Source of the DNA: an uncultured Methylophaga sp.
GTDB lineage: Bacteria > Pseudomonadota > Gammaproteobacteria > Nitrosococcales > Methylophagaceae
Reading direction: 5' to 3'
Assembly (NCBI GenBank): GCA_947631375.1
Contig: CANRLD010000054.1
Span: forward strand, 1-10,471
Length of the DNA stretch: 10,471 nucleotides
A program made the translations under genes and the position numbers. Positions 1-6,748 of this stretch are shown here, one piece after another. The notes below the pieces were generated by a model, which had not been told where the DNA came from, made no database searches, and saw only the letters and a list, made by a program, of their open reading frames with translations. Each line of letters opens with the position of its first letter. Within the stretch, counting starts at the first letter, position 1.

Positions 1-361
1 TTGAGGTCGCATCAATAATCTCGACTTTGCTGCGTAATTTAAATAATTGCAGTCGTTGTGCCAGAAAGGCACATTGTTTTTCCGGCAATACCAGCTGATA
101 GCCATCATCAGACTGAATTAAGGTAAACAGCGCAAGCAAGCGTCCTTTGGGATTACACATCGCGTTAAGCTGGCTTTTTCCTGGAGCAAGCTGGGTGACA
201 TCATTGGTCAGCAGGTTTTGCAAGAAACTGCCAGCTTCATCTCCCTTAATGGTGATAACGCCGTAATCTGGAAGTGGAATCAGATAACGGCCTTTATCGG
301 TGATATCCAGCAGCGGCGCCGATTGTTGCTGTTGCAAAAGAGGTTGATAGTCAGCGGTCAT
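1..361 (-). CDS. ygfZ: YgfZ folate-binding protein, N-terminal part (cut by window edge)
   Basis: Reading the minus strand from the ATG at 361 gives 120 codons open to the window edge, starting MTADYQPLLQQQ. Visible family features are the FLQNLLTNDV segment (about residues 47-56), the CNPKGR motif (about residues 69-74) and FKLRSKVEI near residue 107; these are typical of the YgfZ branch of the GcvT-like fold. The diagnostic KGCYxGQE motif should lie further downstream and cannot be seen. Family knowledge: YgfZ is a cytoplasmic tetrahydrofolate-binding protein that helps assembly or repair of certain iron-sulfur enzymes. It is divergent from the ygfX-like gene, as in many gammaproteobacteria. 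The ribosome binding site is weak (GTAGAG about ten bases upstream). Assignment is firm; the C-terminal two thirds are missing. Confidence 0.9.
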   Translation of the reverse strand, partial: MTADYQPLLQQQQSAPLLDITDKGRYLIPLPDYGVITIKGDEAGSFLQNLLTNDVTQLAPGKSQLNAMCNPKGRLLALFTLIQSDDGYQLVLPEKQCAFLAQRLQLFKLRSKVEIIDATS

Positions 362-433
362 GAATTTACTCTACGAGAAAAAGGAGAATGTTTCGTTATT
401 GTAACGAGTTTGGACTGATCACAGTAAAACGGG
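362..433. promoter_or_regulatory. Divergent intergenic region between ygfZ and ygfX, candidate promoters
   Basis: Seventy-two bases separate the two divergent start codons, so both promoters probably lie here. On the minus strand TACAAT (plus-strand positions 398-403) is a good -10 hexamer about 37 bases upstream of the ygfZ ATG, but no well-spaced -35 is visible. On the plus strand only weak matches are seen. The small palindrome TGATCA occurs at 416-421. The gap is too short to hold sdhE. Confidence 0.3.
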
Positions 434-880
434 ATGTCTGCAATGCCGGAAAAAGGATTTTCGCTACCATTACACCGTTCACGGTATTTGTTGAGCTACA
501 GCATCTTATTACATGGCCTTGCCGGATTTGCTGTCATCAGCATCGCCATGCCAATGCCGGCAACACTATTGTTATTGATATTGCTGGTTATCGGCTTGTT
601 GCGAAACAGTTATCTGCTGGGGTTTGTCGGCAATAATGGACGCTGTGTCACCATGCTATTACACAGAGGAAAAAACAGCTGGCAGCTGCAATTTGCGGAT
701 GGCACGCGCTCTGATTTACTGGAATTGAAATCTGTCTGGAGCACTCGGCTGGCGGTTATCATATCCTTTTATCATCCTGCTAAACGCCAACTGAGATTGC
801 TGGTGGTTAACGATGCAGTAGACAGTAGCCGCTTCAGGCAGTTACGCGTCCAGCTCAGACTGGCATTTTTCCGGCAATAA
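434..880 (+). CDS. ygfX: YgfX/CptA-like inner-membrane protein
   Basis: A 148-residue protein, slightly longer than the roughly 135-residue E. coli YgfX. It has a basic N-terminus (RSR at residues 15-17), then a membrane hairpin of two hydrophobic stretches (about residues 19-40 and 42-57). A soluble tail follows with the family pattern: SWQLQFADG near 82-90, repeated beta-strand-like segments, and a C-terminal VNDAVDSSRFRQLRVQLR region. Family knowledge: YgfX (also called CptA) is an inner-membrane protein proposed to act with SdhE, with reported effects on cytoskeletal proteins in E. coli; its true role is debated. The start at 434 follows an in-frame stop at 425; a second ATG at 443 is possible. 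The usual upstream partner sdhE is absent. The last 26 bases overlap the nadB 3' end on the other strand. Confidence 0.75.
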   Translation: MSAMPEKGFSLPLHRSRYLLSYSILLHGLAGFAVISIAMPMPATLLLLILLVIGLLRNSYLLGFVGNNGRCVTMLLHRGKNSWQLQFADGTRSDLLELKSVWSTRLAVIISFYHPAKRQLRLLVVNDAVDSSRFRQLRVQLRLAFFRQ

Positions 881-2455
881 TGCTGTTGGTCGCGGCGTGC
901 TCGGAAGGCTGCGGATAATCGAGAGTGTAATGCAGGCCGCGACTTTCCTTACGCTGTAGTGCTGACTCGATAATCAGTTCTGCGACATCCGCGAGATTGC
1001 GTAATTCCAGCAAATCATTACTGACATGATGCTGACTGTAAAAAGCATCAATTTCCTGTTGCAACAACTGTAGCCTCTGACGCGCCCGGTTCAAGCGTTC
1101 GGTACTGCGAACGATGCCTACGTAGTCCCACATAAAACGACGCAGTTCGTCCCAGTTATGACTGATGGCAACTGCTTCCTTGGCCGGGTGTACACGACTG
1201 TCGTCCCAGTGTGGAATATTGTCAGGTAAGGGGCGAAGAACACGTTGAGCAATATCTTTTGCGGCGGCATCGGCAAATACCAGGCATTCCAGTAAGGAAT
1301 TACTGGCCATACGATTGGCACCGTGCAACCCGGTATGTGCGGTTTCACCAATCGCGTAGAGTCCCTCAATATCGGTTCGTCCACGTAGATCAGACATGAT
1401 GCCGCCACAGGTATAGTGCGCGGCAGGGACGACCGGAATCGGCTCTTTTGTCATATCGACGCCAAACTCCAGACAGCGCTGATAAATCATCGGAAAATGC
1501 GCAGTGATAAATTGTTTGGATTGGTGGCTGATATCCAGATAAACGCAATCCTGACCGAGGCGTTTCATTTCATGATCAATTGCGCGCGCCACAATATCGC
1601 GCGGTGCCAATTCAGCCTGTGGATGAAAGGCGGGCATAAACTGTGTGCCATCGGCTAATGTCAGCTTGGCACCTTCACCGCGTAGCGCTTCCGATATCAG
1701 AAATGATTTGGCTTTCGGGTGATAAAGGCAGGTCGGATGAAACTGGATAAACTCCATATTGGCAATACGACAACCAGCCCGCCAGCCCATGGCAATACCA
1801 TCACCTGTCGAAACATCAGGGTTGCTGGTATACAAATAGACTTTTCCTGCTCCGCCAGTTGCTAGAACGGTTACTGGGCCAAAAAAGTTTTGGGCTGATC
1901 GGCTTTTATATCCAGAACATAGCAGCCTAGACAGCGATTTTCTGCTTCATTAAAAAGCTTGCGGCTGGTAATCAGATCGATACCAATATGGAATGGAAAC
2001 AACGAGATATTGGGGTGGGCTTTGGCTTTGTCGAGTAGGGTGGTTTCAACCGCACGGCCAGTTGCGTCTGCGGAATGAATAACGCGCCGATGGCTATGAC
2101 CGCCTTCCTGGGTCAAGTGGTAAGATTCCGTGGTCATATCATCACGGGTAAAGGAAACGCCTTGATCAATCAGCCACTCAACACTCTGTTTGGCGTGTTC
2201 GACGGTAAAGCGCACAACCTCTTCATCACACAGGCCAGCACCGGCACGCAAAGTGTCATCAATATGAGATTGCAGGGAATCGGTTTCATCGAGAACGACA
2301 GAGATGCCGCCTTGCGCATATAATGATGCGCCTTCCTCAAGTTGGCTTTTCGATAAAACAGCGATACGGGCCTGATCAGCCATTTTCAAGGCCAGGGTCA
2401 GCCCCGCTGTGCCACTGCCAATAATGAGCAGATCATAATGATGAGTTGTGGTCAT
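855..2455 (-). pseudogene. nadB: L-aspartate oxidase gene, split by one apparent frameshift
   Basis: NadB is a cytoplasmic flavoenzyme that oxidises L-aspartate to iminoaspartate, the first step of de novo NAD synthesis; NadA then condenses the product with dihydroxyacetone phosphate. The 5' part (2455 to a TAA at 1871-1873) carries the FAD Rossmann motif IIGSGTAG, the SLYAQGGI segment and EGGHSHRRVIH. The 3' part, in the -1 frame, carries VLATGGAGKVY, then TSNPDVSTGDGIAMGWRAGC, NMEFIQFHPT, LAPRDIVARAI, HYTCGGI and GLHGANRMASNSLLE. The two halves are contiguous with nothing lost except phase. One added base would restore about 533 residues, close to the 540 of E. coli NadB. No other lesion is seen, so a sequencing error or a recent mutation is likely. 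The start at 2455 (MTTTHHYDLL) fits the family best; an ATG at 2464 is an alternative. It is divergent from rpoE, as in E. coli. Confidence 0.85.
1871..1886 (-). other. Frameshift site in nadB
   Basis: The upstream frame ends at the TAA at 1871-1873 just after the codons for KTFLAQ. The correct downstream frame begins with PVTVLATGG. On the coding strand the site reads ACTTTTTTGGCCCAGTAA. Adding one T to the run of six T (plus-strand A run 1881-1886) gives KTFFGPVTVL. Adding one C to the run of three C (plus-strand G run 1876-1878) gives KTFLAPVTVL, which keeps an alanine at the place where E. coli NadB has one. The T-run also fits the shape of a -1 slippery heptamer, T TTT TTG. Confidence 0.8.
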
Positions 2456-2502
2456 GGGTCCCATTACAGGTAGAATGCCAACAAATATTGTGCACTGATT
2501 GT

Positions 2503-2530
2503 GGAACAAAAATAAATGACATTGGTCAAT
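2503..2530 (+). promoter_or_regulatory. Candidate sigma-E (RpoE) autoregulatory promoter
   Basis: GGAACAA at 2503-2509 resembles the sigma-E/AlgU -35 consensus GGAACTT. A 16-base spacer separates it from TCAAT at 2526-2530, close to the TCTGA/TCAAA-type -10. The predicted RNA start would be near 2537, leaving a leader of about 47 bases before the rpoE ATG. Autoregulated sigma-E promoters upstream of rpoE/algU are well established in E. coli and Pseudomonas. The match here was found by eye and not scored statistically. Confidence 0.5.
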
Positions 2531-2551
2531 CAAGCATTAAACAAAAATCGT

Positions 2552-2567
2552 CTCCGGCGCGTCGGAG
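2552..2567 (+). other. GC-rich hairpin in the rpoE leader
   Basis: CTCCGG, loop CGCG, TCGGAG can form a six-pair stem (one G-U pair) ending 16 bases before the rpoE start. The 3' arm holds a GGAG that resembles a Shine-Dalgarno sequence but is farther from the ATG than usual; GGATAA at 2574-2579 is the better-placed site. No run of T follows, so it is not an intrinsic terminator. Any function is unproven. Confidence 0.35.
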
Positions 2568-2583
2568 TAGGCCGGATAACAAA

Positions 2584-3159
2584 ATGAACGTCGATCAGGA
2601 ATTAGTTCAGCGGGTGCAGGCGGGCGATAAAAAAGCCTTTGATCTGCTGGTAATGAAGTATCAACAGCGAATCATACATGTGATAACCGGATTTGTGCAC
2701 GACCCAGTTGAAGCGATGGACGTCGCTCAGGAAGCCTTTATAAAAGCCTATCGCGCCTTACCAAACTTTCGCGGTGATAGCGCTTTCTACACCTGGTTAT
2801 ACCGAATTGCGATAAACACCTCTAAAAACCATCTTACGGCAAGCTCCCGCCGTCCGCCGTTAAGCGATGTGGATGCGATGGATGCAACAAATTATTACGA
2901 TGCGCCGGAGCTTAAGGAATTTGAGACCCCTGAAAACAGTCTTATGCGTGTTGAGCTGGAAAATGCAATTCAAGAGGCGATTAATGCGTTGCCAGAAGAT
3001 ACGGCGACGGCCATCAAGTTACGTGAGTTTGAAGGTATGAGTTATGAAGAAATCGCCGAAGCGATGGACTGTCCGATTGGCACCGTACGATCACGCATCT
3101 TCAGAGCAAGGGAAGCTATCGATAAACAAGTTAAGTCAGTGATGGGGGAAGAGGAATAA
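2584..3159 (+). CDS. rpoE: Extracytoplasmic-function sigma factor RpoE/AlgU
   Basis: The protein has 191 residues starting MNVDQELVQRVQ, the same length as E. coli RpoE. Sigma region 2 spans about residues 10-90: the core-binding and -10-recognition part includes DVAQEAFIKAYRALPNFRG and FYTWLYRIAINT. Region 4 lies at about residues 130-185, with LPEDTATAIKLREFEGMSYEEIA and the helix-turn-helix IGTVRSRIFRAREAI. It directs RNA polymerase to envelope-stress promoters and is held inactive by RseA. The reading frame is open further upstream (an ATG at 2446), but that extension crosses the divergent nadB start and promoter region, so 2584 is chosen. It is first in a five-gene operon, with a likely self-activated promoter about 80 bases upstream. 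Identity is secure; the naming choice rpoE versus algU is conventional. Confidence 0.97.
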   Translation: MNVDQELVQRVQAGDKKAFDLLVMKYQQRIIHVITGFVHDPVEAMDVAQEAFIKAYRALPNFRGDSAFYTWLYRIAINTSKNHLTASSRRPPLSDVDAMDATNYYDAPELKEFETPENSLMRVELENAIQEAINALPEDTATAIKLREFEGMSYEEIAEAMDCPIGTVRSRIFRAREAIDKQVKSVMGEEE

Positions 3160-3160
3160 C

Positions 3161-3727
3161 ATGGCAATTAATCATCTACAATTAGTGTCTGCATTGGTTG
3201 ATGGCCAGCTGACAGCAAAAGAGTTGGATCAGGCGTTGATGCTCATCAACAGCGATGATGAAGCCCGTCAGGCATTTATACGTTATCAGCAAACCAGTGA
3301 TATTTTGCATGGCTATACCCGTAACCTGCATCAGGACTCGACCAGTCTGCTGACGGGCGTTTCAGCAGCGCTTCGCGATGAACCAACCTATTCGAAAGCA
3401 ACTACTGCCAAAGCAAAAGGCAAGATATTGGCCTTTCCCCAAACTATCTGGAAACAAGCAACAGGCCTGGCGATAGCGGCTTCTGTCGGCGCGTTAACGG
3501 TTATCGCTGTGGTGCAGCAACAAGCAGAGGTTGCTGCCATACCGGTAGCCAGTGCAGTGTCGTCAGCTGAGACTGCAACACTGGTCAGTCAAGGCACCCG
3601 CTGGACAGTGGGCGAACCGGAAGTAGAGGACCGACTCAATAACTATCTGGTTGATCACAATGAATATGCCGGCACAGCAGATGTATTCTCGTACGGTCGT
3701 GTCGTTTCATACGGTTCGGAGCGATAA
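3161..3727 (+). CDS. rseA: Anti-sigma-E factor RseA/MucA
   Basis: A 188-residue single-pass membrane protein. The cytoplasmic N-terminal domain (about residues 1-98) opens with LQLVSALVDGQL, the pattern of the RseA sigma-binding domain. A transmembrane segment lies at about residues 101-118 (TGLAIAASVGALTVIAVV). The periplasmic tail runs through an Ala/Val-rich linker to RWTVGEPEVEDRLNNYLVDH and NEYA near residues 148-170, close to the MucA C-terminus. Family knowledge: it sequesters RpoE and is cut stepwise under stress by a DegS/AlgW-type protease and then an RseP-type protease; neither gene is in this window. The ATG begins one base after the rpoE stop, with the ribosome binding site GAGGAA inside the rpoE end, which suggests coupled production of sigma and anti-sigma factor. 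Confidence 0.95.
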   Translation: MAINHLQLVSALVDGQLTAKELDQALMLINSDDEARQAFIRYQQTSDILHGYTRNLHQDSTSLLTGVSAALRDEPTYSKATTAKAKGKILAFPQTIWKQATGLAIAASVGALTVIAVVQQQAEVAAIPVASAVSSAETATLVSQGTRWTVGEPEVEDRLNNYLVDHNEYAGTADVFSYGRVVSYGSER

Positions 3728-3729
3728 AG

Positions 3730-4713
3730 ATGCTCCATCGATTACGTCTTGGTATTGTCCTGCTGGCCTTTATAACTCCGGCAGTACAGGCGGCTGATAC
3801 CGCTTCCATCGAGCTGTTGGAGCGCATGAGTCAGGCGGCAAAGCAGCTCAATTATGAAGGCGTATTTGCCTATCAAAGAGGTAACGCATTTCAATCAATA
3901 CGTCTTTACCACCGTAATGATAACGGGACGGAATCAGAACGTCTGATCACCCTTAATGGTGCGGCGCGAGAGGTCATTCGAAACAACGATACTGTCACCT
4001 GTATCAGTCCTGAAGGCAAACAGGTCAATGTCAGCAGACGGCCATTAGGGCATGGCTTCCCCAGTGATCTGCCAAGACGTTTACGTTCAGCCACCCCTTT
4101 TTATGAGTTAACAATTGGCAAGGAAGCCCGGGTTGCCGGTAAATTGACGAAACGGCTGGAGATCAAGCCGATGGACAATTACCGTTATGGTTATCGTCTG
4201 TGGATGGATGAAGAAACGGACTTGTTACTCAAGTCAGAGCTGCTTGATGAACATAATAAGGTGCTGGAAACCTTTGAGTTTACTGATATTCATATCGGCA
4301 TAGATATTCCTGATAGTGACCTGCAGGCCAAAATGTCTGGTAATGAAATGATCCTGCATCGTACTGAGCCAGGTGAAATGACTACCCGGGATTTGGTGGC
4401 GTTTTCGCACTGGAAAGCCAAATGGTTGCCGGAAGGTTTTTCGCTGATCGCCCATCAAAACCGGTTGCGAACCAATAGCCGCGCCCATGTTGAACAGCGT
4501 GTCTACAGTGATGGTCTGAGCTCGGTGTCTGTTTTTATTGAAAAAAAACATGCACAACACAATCACTTTGATGGCAGGTCGCACATGGGTGCCGTCAATG
4601 CGTTTGGACGCGTGATAAACGCACACTTTGTCACGGTGGTAGGCGAAGTGCCTGCGATTACCGTTGAAAAGATTGGCTCAGCCATTGAATATGCGGGACC
4701 GGGAGCTCCATGA
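3730..4713 (+). CDS. rseB: Sigma-E regulatory protein RseB/MucB
   Basis: A 327-residue periplasmic protein with a clear signal peptide (MLHRLRLGIVLLAFITP, predicted cleavage after AVQA at about residue 21). The mature N-terminal domain has the MucB/RseB pattern NYEGVFAYQRG, then SIRLYHR, ESERLITLNG, REVIRNNDTVTC and a LolA-like fold region with YRYGYRLWMDEETDLLLKSE. A second smaller domain covers about residues 215-315. Family knowledge: RseB binds the periplasmic tail of RseA and shields it from first cleavage, and it senses mislocalised lipopolysaccharide or lipoprotein. It starts two bases after the rseA stop, with GGAG at 3718-3721 as ribosome binding site, and overlaps rseC by four bases (ATGA). 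Confidence 0.95.
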   Translation: MLHRLRLGIVLLAFITPAVQAADTASIELLERMSQAAKQLNYEGVFAYQRGNAFQSIRLYHRNDNGTESERLITLNGAAREVIRNNDTVTCISPEGKQVNVSRRPLGHGFPSDLPRRLRSATPFYELTIGKEARVAGKLTKRLEIKPMDNYRYGYRLWMDEETDLLLKSELLDEHNKVLETFEFTDIHIGIDIPDSDLQAKMSGNEMILHRTEPGEMTTRDLVAFSHWKAKWLPEGFSLIAHQNRLRTNSRAHVEQRVYSDGLSSVSVFIEKKHAQHNHFDGRSHMGAVNAFGRVINAHFVTVVGEVPAITVEKIGSAIEYAGPGAP

Positions 4714-5132
4714 TTGAACAGCAGGCAAAAGTGCTCCACAGCAATGGTTCGACCATCTGGCTTGAAGCCGAGCGCCAATCGACCTGTGATAAATGTCAGG
4801 TAAAAAAAGGCTGTGGAACGGGCTTGCTAAGTAAACATGTTGGTCGGCGCTTTTCTACCATCGCGGTGGCAACAAATCACGATGTCAGGCCGGGCCAACA
4901 AGTGAAAGTGATGATTCCGGAAGAAGCATTGCTGCATGGCGCTTATATGATGTATTTGCTGCCGCTCCTGTTCATGTTTGCTGGCGCTGGATTGTGCCGG
5001 ATGTTGCTGGCCAATGAGTTTGCAGAAATTATGGCTGGCCTGAGCGGTCTGATGATCGGTTTTTACTGGGTCGGAAGACGACTTAAAAACAAGAAAATTG
5101 CTATCGAAACTCAAATTGTAGAGGAAAGCTAA
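4710..5132 (+). CDS. rseC: RseC/MucC family inner-membrane protein
   Basis: A 140-residue protein. The N-terminal half is soluble and holds the cysteine pattern C26-x2-C29-x5-C35 (STCDKCQVKKGCGTG), characteristic of RseC. Two hydrophobic segments follow, about residues 72-95 (GAYMMYLLPLLFMFAGAG) and 100-118 (AEIMAGLSGLMIGFYWVG), ending in a basic tail with RRLKNKK. Family knowledge: RseC is a minor positive modulator of sigma-E in E. coli; RseC-like proteins have also been linked to redox functions such as SoxR reduction and to Rnf-type systems. It overlaps rseB by four bases and shares one base with the mucD start (TAATG), so translation is probably coupled across the operon. Confidence 0.92.
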   Translation: MIEQQAKVLHSNGSTIWLEAERQSTCDKCQVKKGCGTGLLSKHVGRRFSTIAVATNHDVRPGQQVKVMIPEEALLHGAYMMYLLPLLFMFAGAGLCRMLLANEFAEIMAGLSGLMIGFYWVGRRLKNKKIAIETQIVEES

Positions 5133-6556
5133 TGACACAATATAGAACAACTGCCGCCATTATGATGATGTTGATGTGGTTGGCACTAAGTTCAGCCGTA
5201 CAGGCGCGTGCGTTACCAGAATTTACCGAACTCGTGGCCGAAAATGGCGATGCAGTGGTCAATATCAGCACCAAAAGCAAGTCAAGTGAAGCAATGGCTT
5301 CTTCGCCATTCCCACCAGGGATGGAAATGCCTGAAGGAACACCATTTGATGATTTCTTCAGACGTTTTTTTGGCGACCCGTCACAACCGCGGGCACCACA
5401 GCCAAACTCACTGGGCTCCGGTTTTGTCTTGTCGACCGATGGCTTTATTCTCACCAACCATCACGTTATTAAAGATGCCGATGAAATCATTGTGCGCTTT
5501 AGTGATCGTACCGAGTTAGTCGCAGAGCTTTTGGGCAGTGATGAGCGCAGTGATGTTGCATTATTAAAAGTTGATGCGACTGGCATGGATCTGAAAGCGG
5601 TCAAACTGGGTGACTCTACTGATCTGAAAGTCGGCGAATGGGTGTTGGCTATTGGCTCGCCTTTCGGCTTTGATTATTCAGCCACGGCCGGTATTGTCAG
5701 CGCGTTAGGCCGTAGCTTGCCAAGCGACAGTTATGTGCCATTTATCCAGACAGATGTGGCGATTAATCCGGGTAACTCTGGTGGCCCGCTGTTTAATCTT
5801 GATGGTGAAGTGGTGGGGATCAACTCACAAATCTATAGCCGAACCGGTGGTTTCATGGGGGTTTCCTTTGCTATTCCGGTTGATGTGGTGATGAATGTTG
5901 TCGAGCAAATAAAAAGCCAAGGTTACGTCAGTCGTGGCTGGTTGGGTGTTGTTATCCAGGATGTTACCCGTGAACTGGCCGAGTCATTTGGACTGGATAA
6001 ACCGCGTGGCGCATTAGTGTCAAGAGTGGTGGCGGGAAGCCCTGCTGAAAAGGCGGGCTTTGAAGCTGGAGACGTGATTCTCAAATTTGATAACCATACC
6101 GTAGATATGTCATCTGACTTACCGCCTATTGTTGGACGCACGGAGATTGGCAAAAAGTCGAAAGCAGAAATCATGCGTAACAATAAACAGATGACGCTGA
6201 CCGTTGTTGTTGAAGAGTTGCCGGAAGATGATAATGTTGCTGCCGGAAAAACGCCTGCGACGGGACGTTTTCACGACAGCCGGCTGGCGATGGAAGTAGC
6301 CGATCTGTCTGCTGAGCAGCGTGCGGAGCTTGGCGCTAATCAAAATGGCGTAGTAGTCAGGAAAGTTGAGTCCGGTCCAGCATTGGAAGCGGGCATTGTG
6401 CCGGGCGATATTCTGCTCAGTATTAACAATGAAAAGGTTGTAGATGCCAAGCAGTTTATGGAGTTGGCAGAAAAATTACCGGTTAACAGGGCCATTCCGG
6501 TATTGGTGCAGCGTGTTGGTGCATCACAGTTTCTGGCATTAAAAATTCCGGAGTAA
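5132..6556 (+). CDS. mucD: Periplasmic serine protease MucD/DegP (HtrA family)
   Basis: A 474-residue HtrA protease. It has a signal peptide (MMMLMWLALSSAVQA, cleavage near residue 25). The trypsin-like domain carries the catalytic triad H111 (TNHHV), D141 (ERSDVALLKVD) and S216 (NPGNSGGPL). Two PDZ domains follow, about residues 260-350 (RGWLGVVIQDV onward) and 385-474 (ending KIPE). It degrades or refolds misfolded envelope proteins. In Pseudomonas mucD is the last gene of algU-mucABCD, and the same order is seen here. The length fits MucD/DegP; DegS/AlgW-type proteases are shorter with a single PDZ domain. The ribosome binding site is GAGGAAAG just upstream. The operon ends at the terminator about 50 bases past the stop codon. 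Confidence 0.96.
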   Translation: MTQYRTTAAIMMMLMWLALSSAVQARALPEFTELVAENGDAVVNISTKSKSSEAMASSPFPPGMEMPEGTPFDDFFRRFFGDPSQPRAPQPNSLGSGFVLSTDGFILTNHHVIKDADEIIVRFSDRTELVAELLGSDERSDVALLKVDATGMDLKAVKLGDSTDLKVGEWVLAIGSPFGFDYSATAGIVSALGRSLPSDSYVPFIQTDVAINPGNSGGPLFNLDGEVVGINSQIYSRTGGFMGVSFAIPVDVVMNVVEQIKSQGYVSRGWLGVVIQDVTRELAESFGLDKPRGALVSRVVAGSPAEKAGFEAGDVILKFDNHTVDMSSDLPPIVGRTEIGKKSKAEIMRNNKQMTLTVVVEELPEDDNVAAGKTPATGRFHDSRLAMEVADLSAEQRAELGANQNGVVVRKVESGPALEAGIVPGDILLSINNEKVVDAKQFMELAEKLPVNRAIPVLVQRVGASQFLALKIPE

Positions 6557-6605
6557 GACGGCGAGGTACAGATGCTGACAGATTAAAGTATTCTGCGCCT
6601 GACAT

Positions 6606-6643
6606 AAAAGCAGCTGATGGATGTTCATCAGCTGCTTTTTTTT
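6606..6643 (+). terminator. Intrinsic terminator of the rpoE-mucD operon
   Basis: A 14-base perfect stem, arms 6606-6619 (AAAAGCAGCTGATG) and 6626-6639, encloses a six-base loop (GATGTT). It ends in a run of eight T (6636-6643). It lies 50 bases after the mucD stop. The reverse orientation has only four T, so it probably works mainly in the plus direction. Confidence 0.93.
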
Positions 6644-6702
6644 ATCTGTCAGATATGGATTTGTTAAAACAAAATTTCCTAATTTACAGACTTCGCTTTA
6701 TT

Positions 6703-6727
6703 ATTAATGATAATTATTATCATTAAA
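6703..6727. promoter_or_regulatory. Fur box upstream of the response regulator gene
   Basis: TTAATGATAAT-T-ATTATCATTAA at 6704-6726 is a perfect 11-1-11 inverted repeat. Aligned to the classic 19-base Fur box GATAATGATAATCATTATC it matches 16 of 19 positions (6703-6721), and equally on the other strand. TATTAT at 6699-6704 and GATAAT at 6709-6714 could serve as -10 elements, so bound Fur would block the promoter. This implies iron repression of the two-component genes. Confidence 0.85.
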
Positions 6728-6748
6728 GGGTGGGCGATTCTGTACGCT

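Noticed and set aside
218..418. Plus-strand open frame of 66 codons
   Set aside because: It is antisense to the clear ygfZ coding sequence and resembles no family I recognise.
388..636. Open frame of 82 codons overlapping the start of ygfX, considered as a possible sdhE
   Set aside because: Its translation lacks SdhE features such as the RGxxE motif and it overlaps the better-supported ygfX frame.
855..1835. C-terminal nadB half as an independent gene starting with TTG at 1835
   Set aside because: The start lies inside the conserved KVYLYTSNPD segment, without a ribosome binding site, and the FAD-binding N-terminal half is encoded right upstream in another frame.
2446..2583. Upstream extension of the rpoE reading frame from an ATG at 2446
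   Set aside because: It would run through the nadB start region and the candidate promoter, adds 46 residues not known in RpoE, and the protein from 2584 has exactly the usual length.
4234..4626. Minus-strand open frame of 130 codons
   Set aside because: It lies wholly inside rseB on the opposite strand, with a composition typical of a shadow frame.
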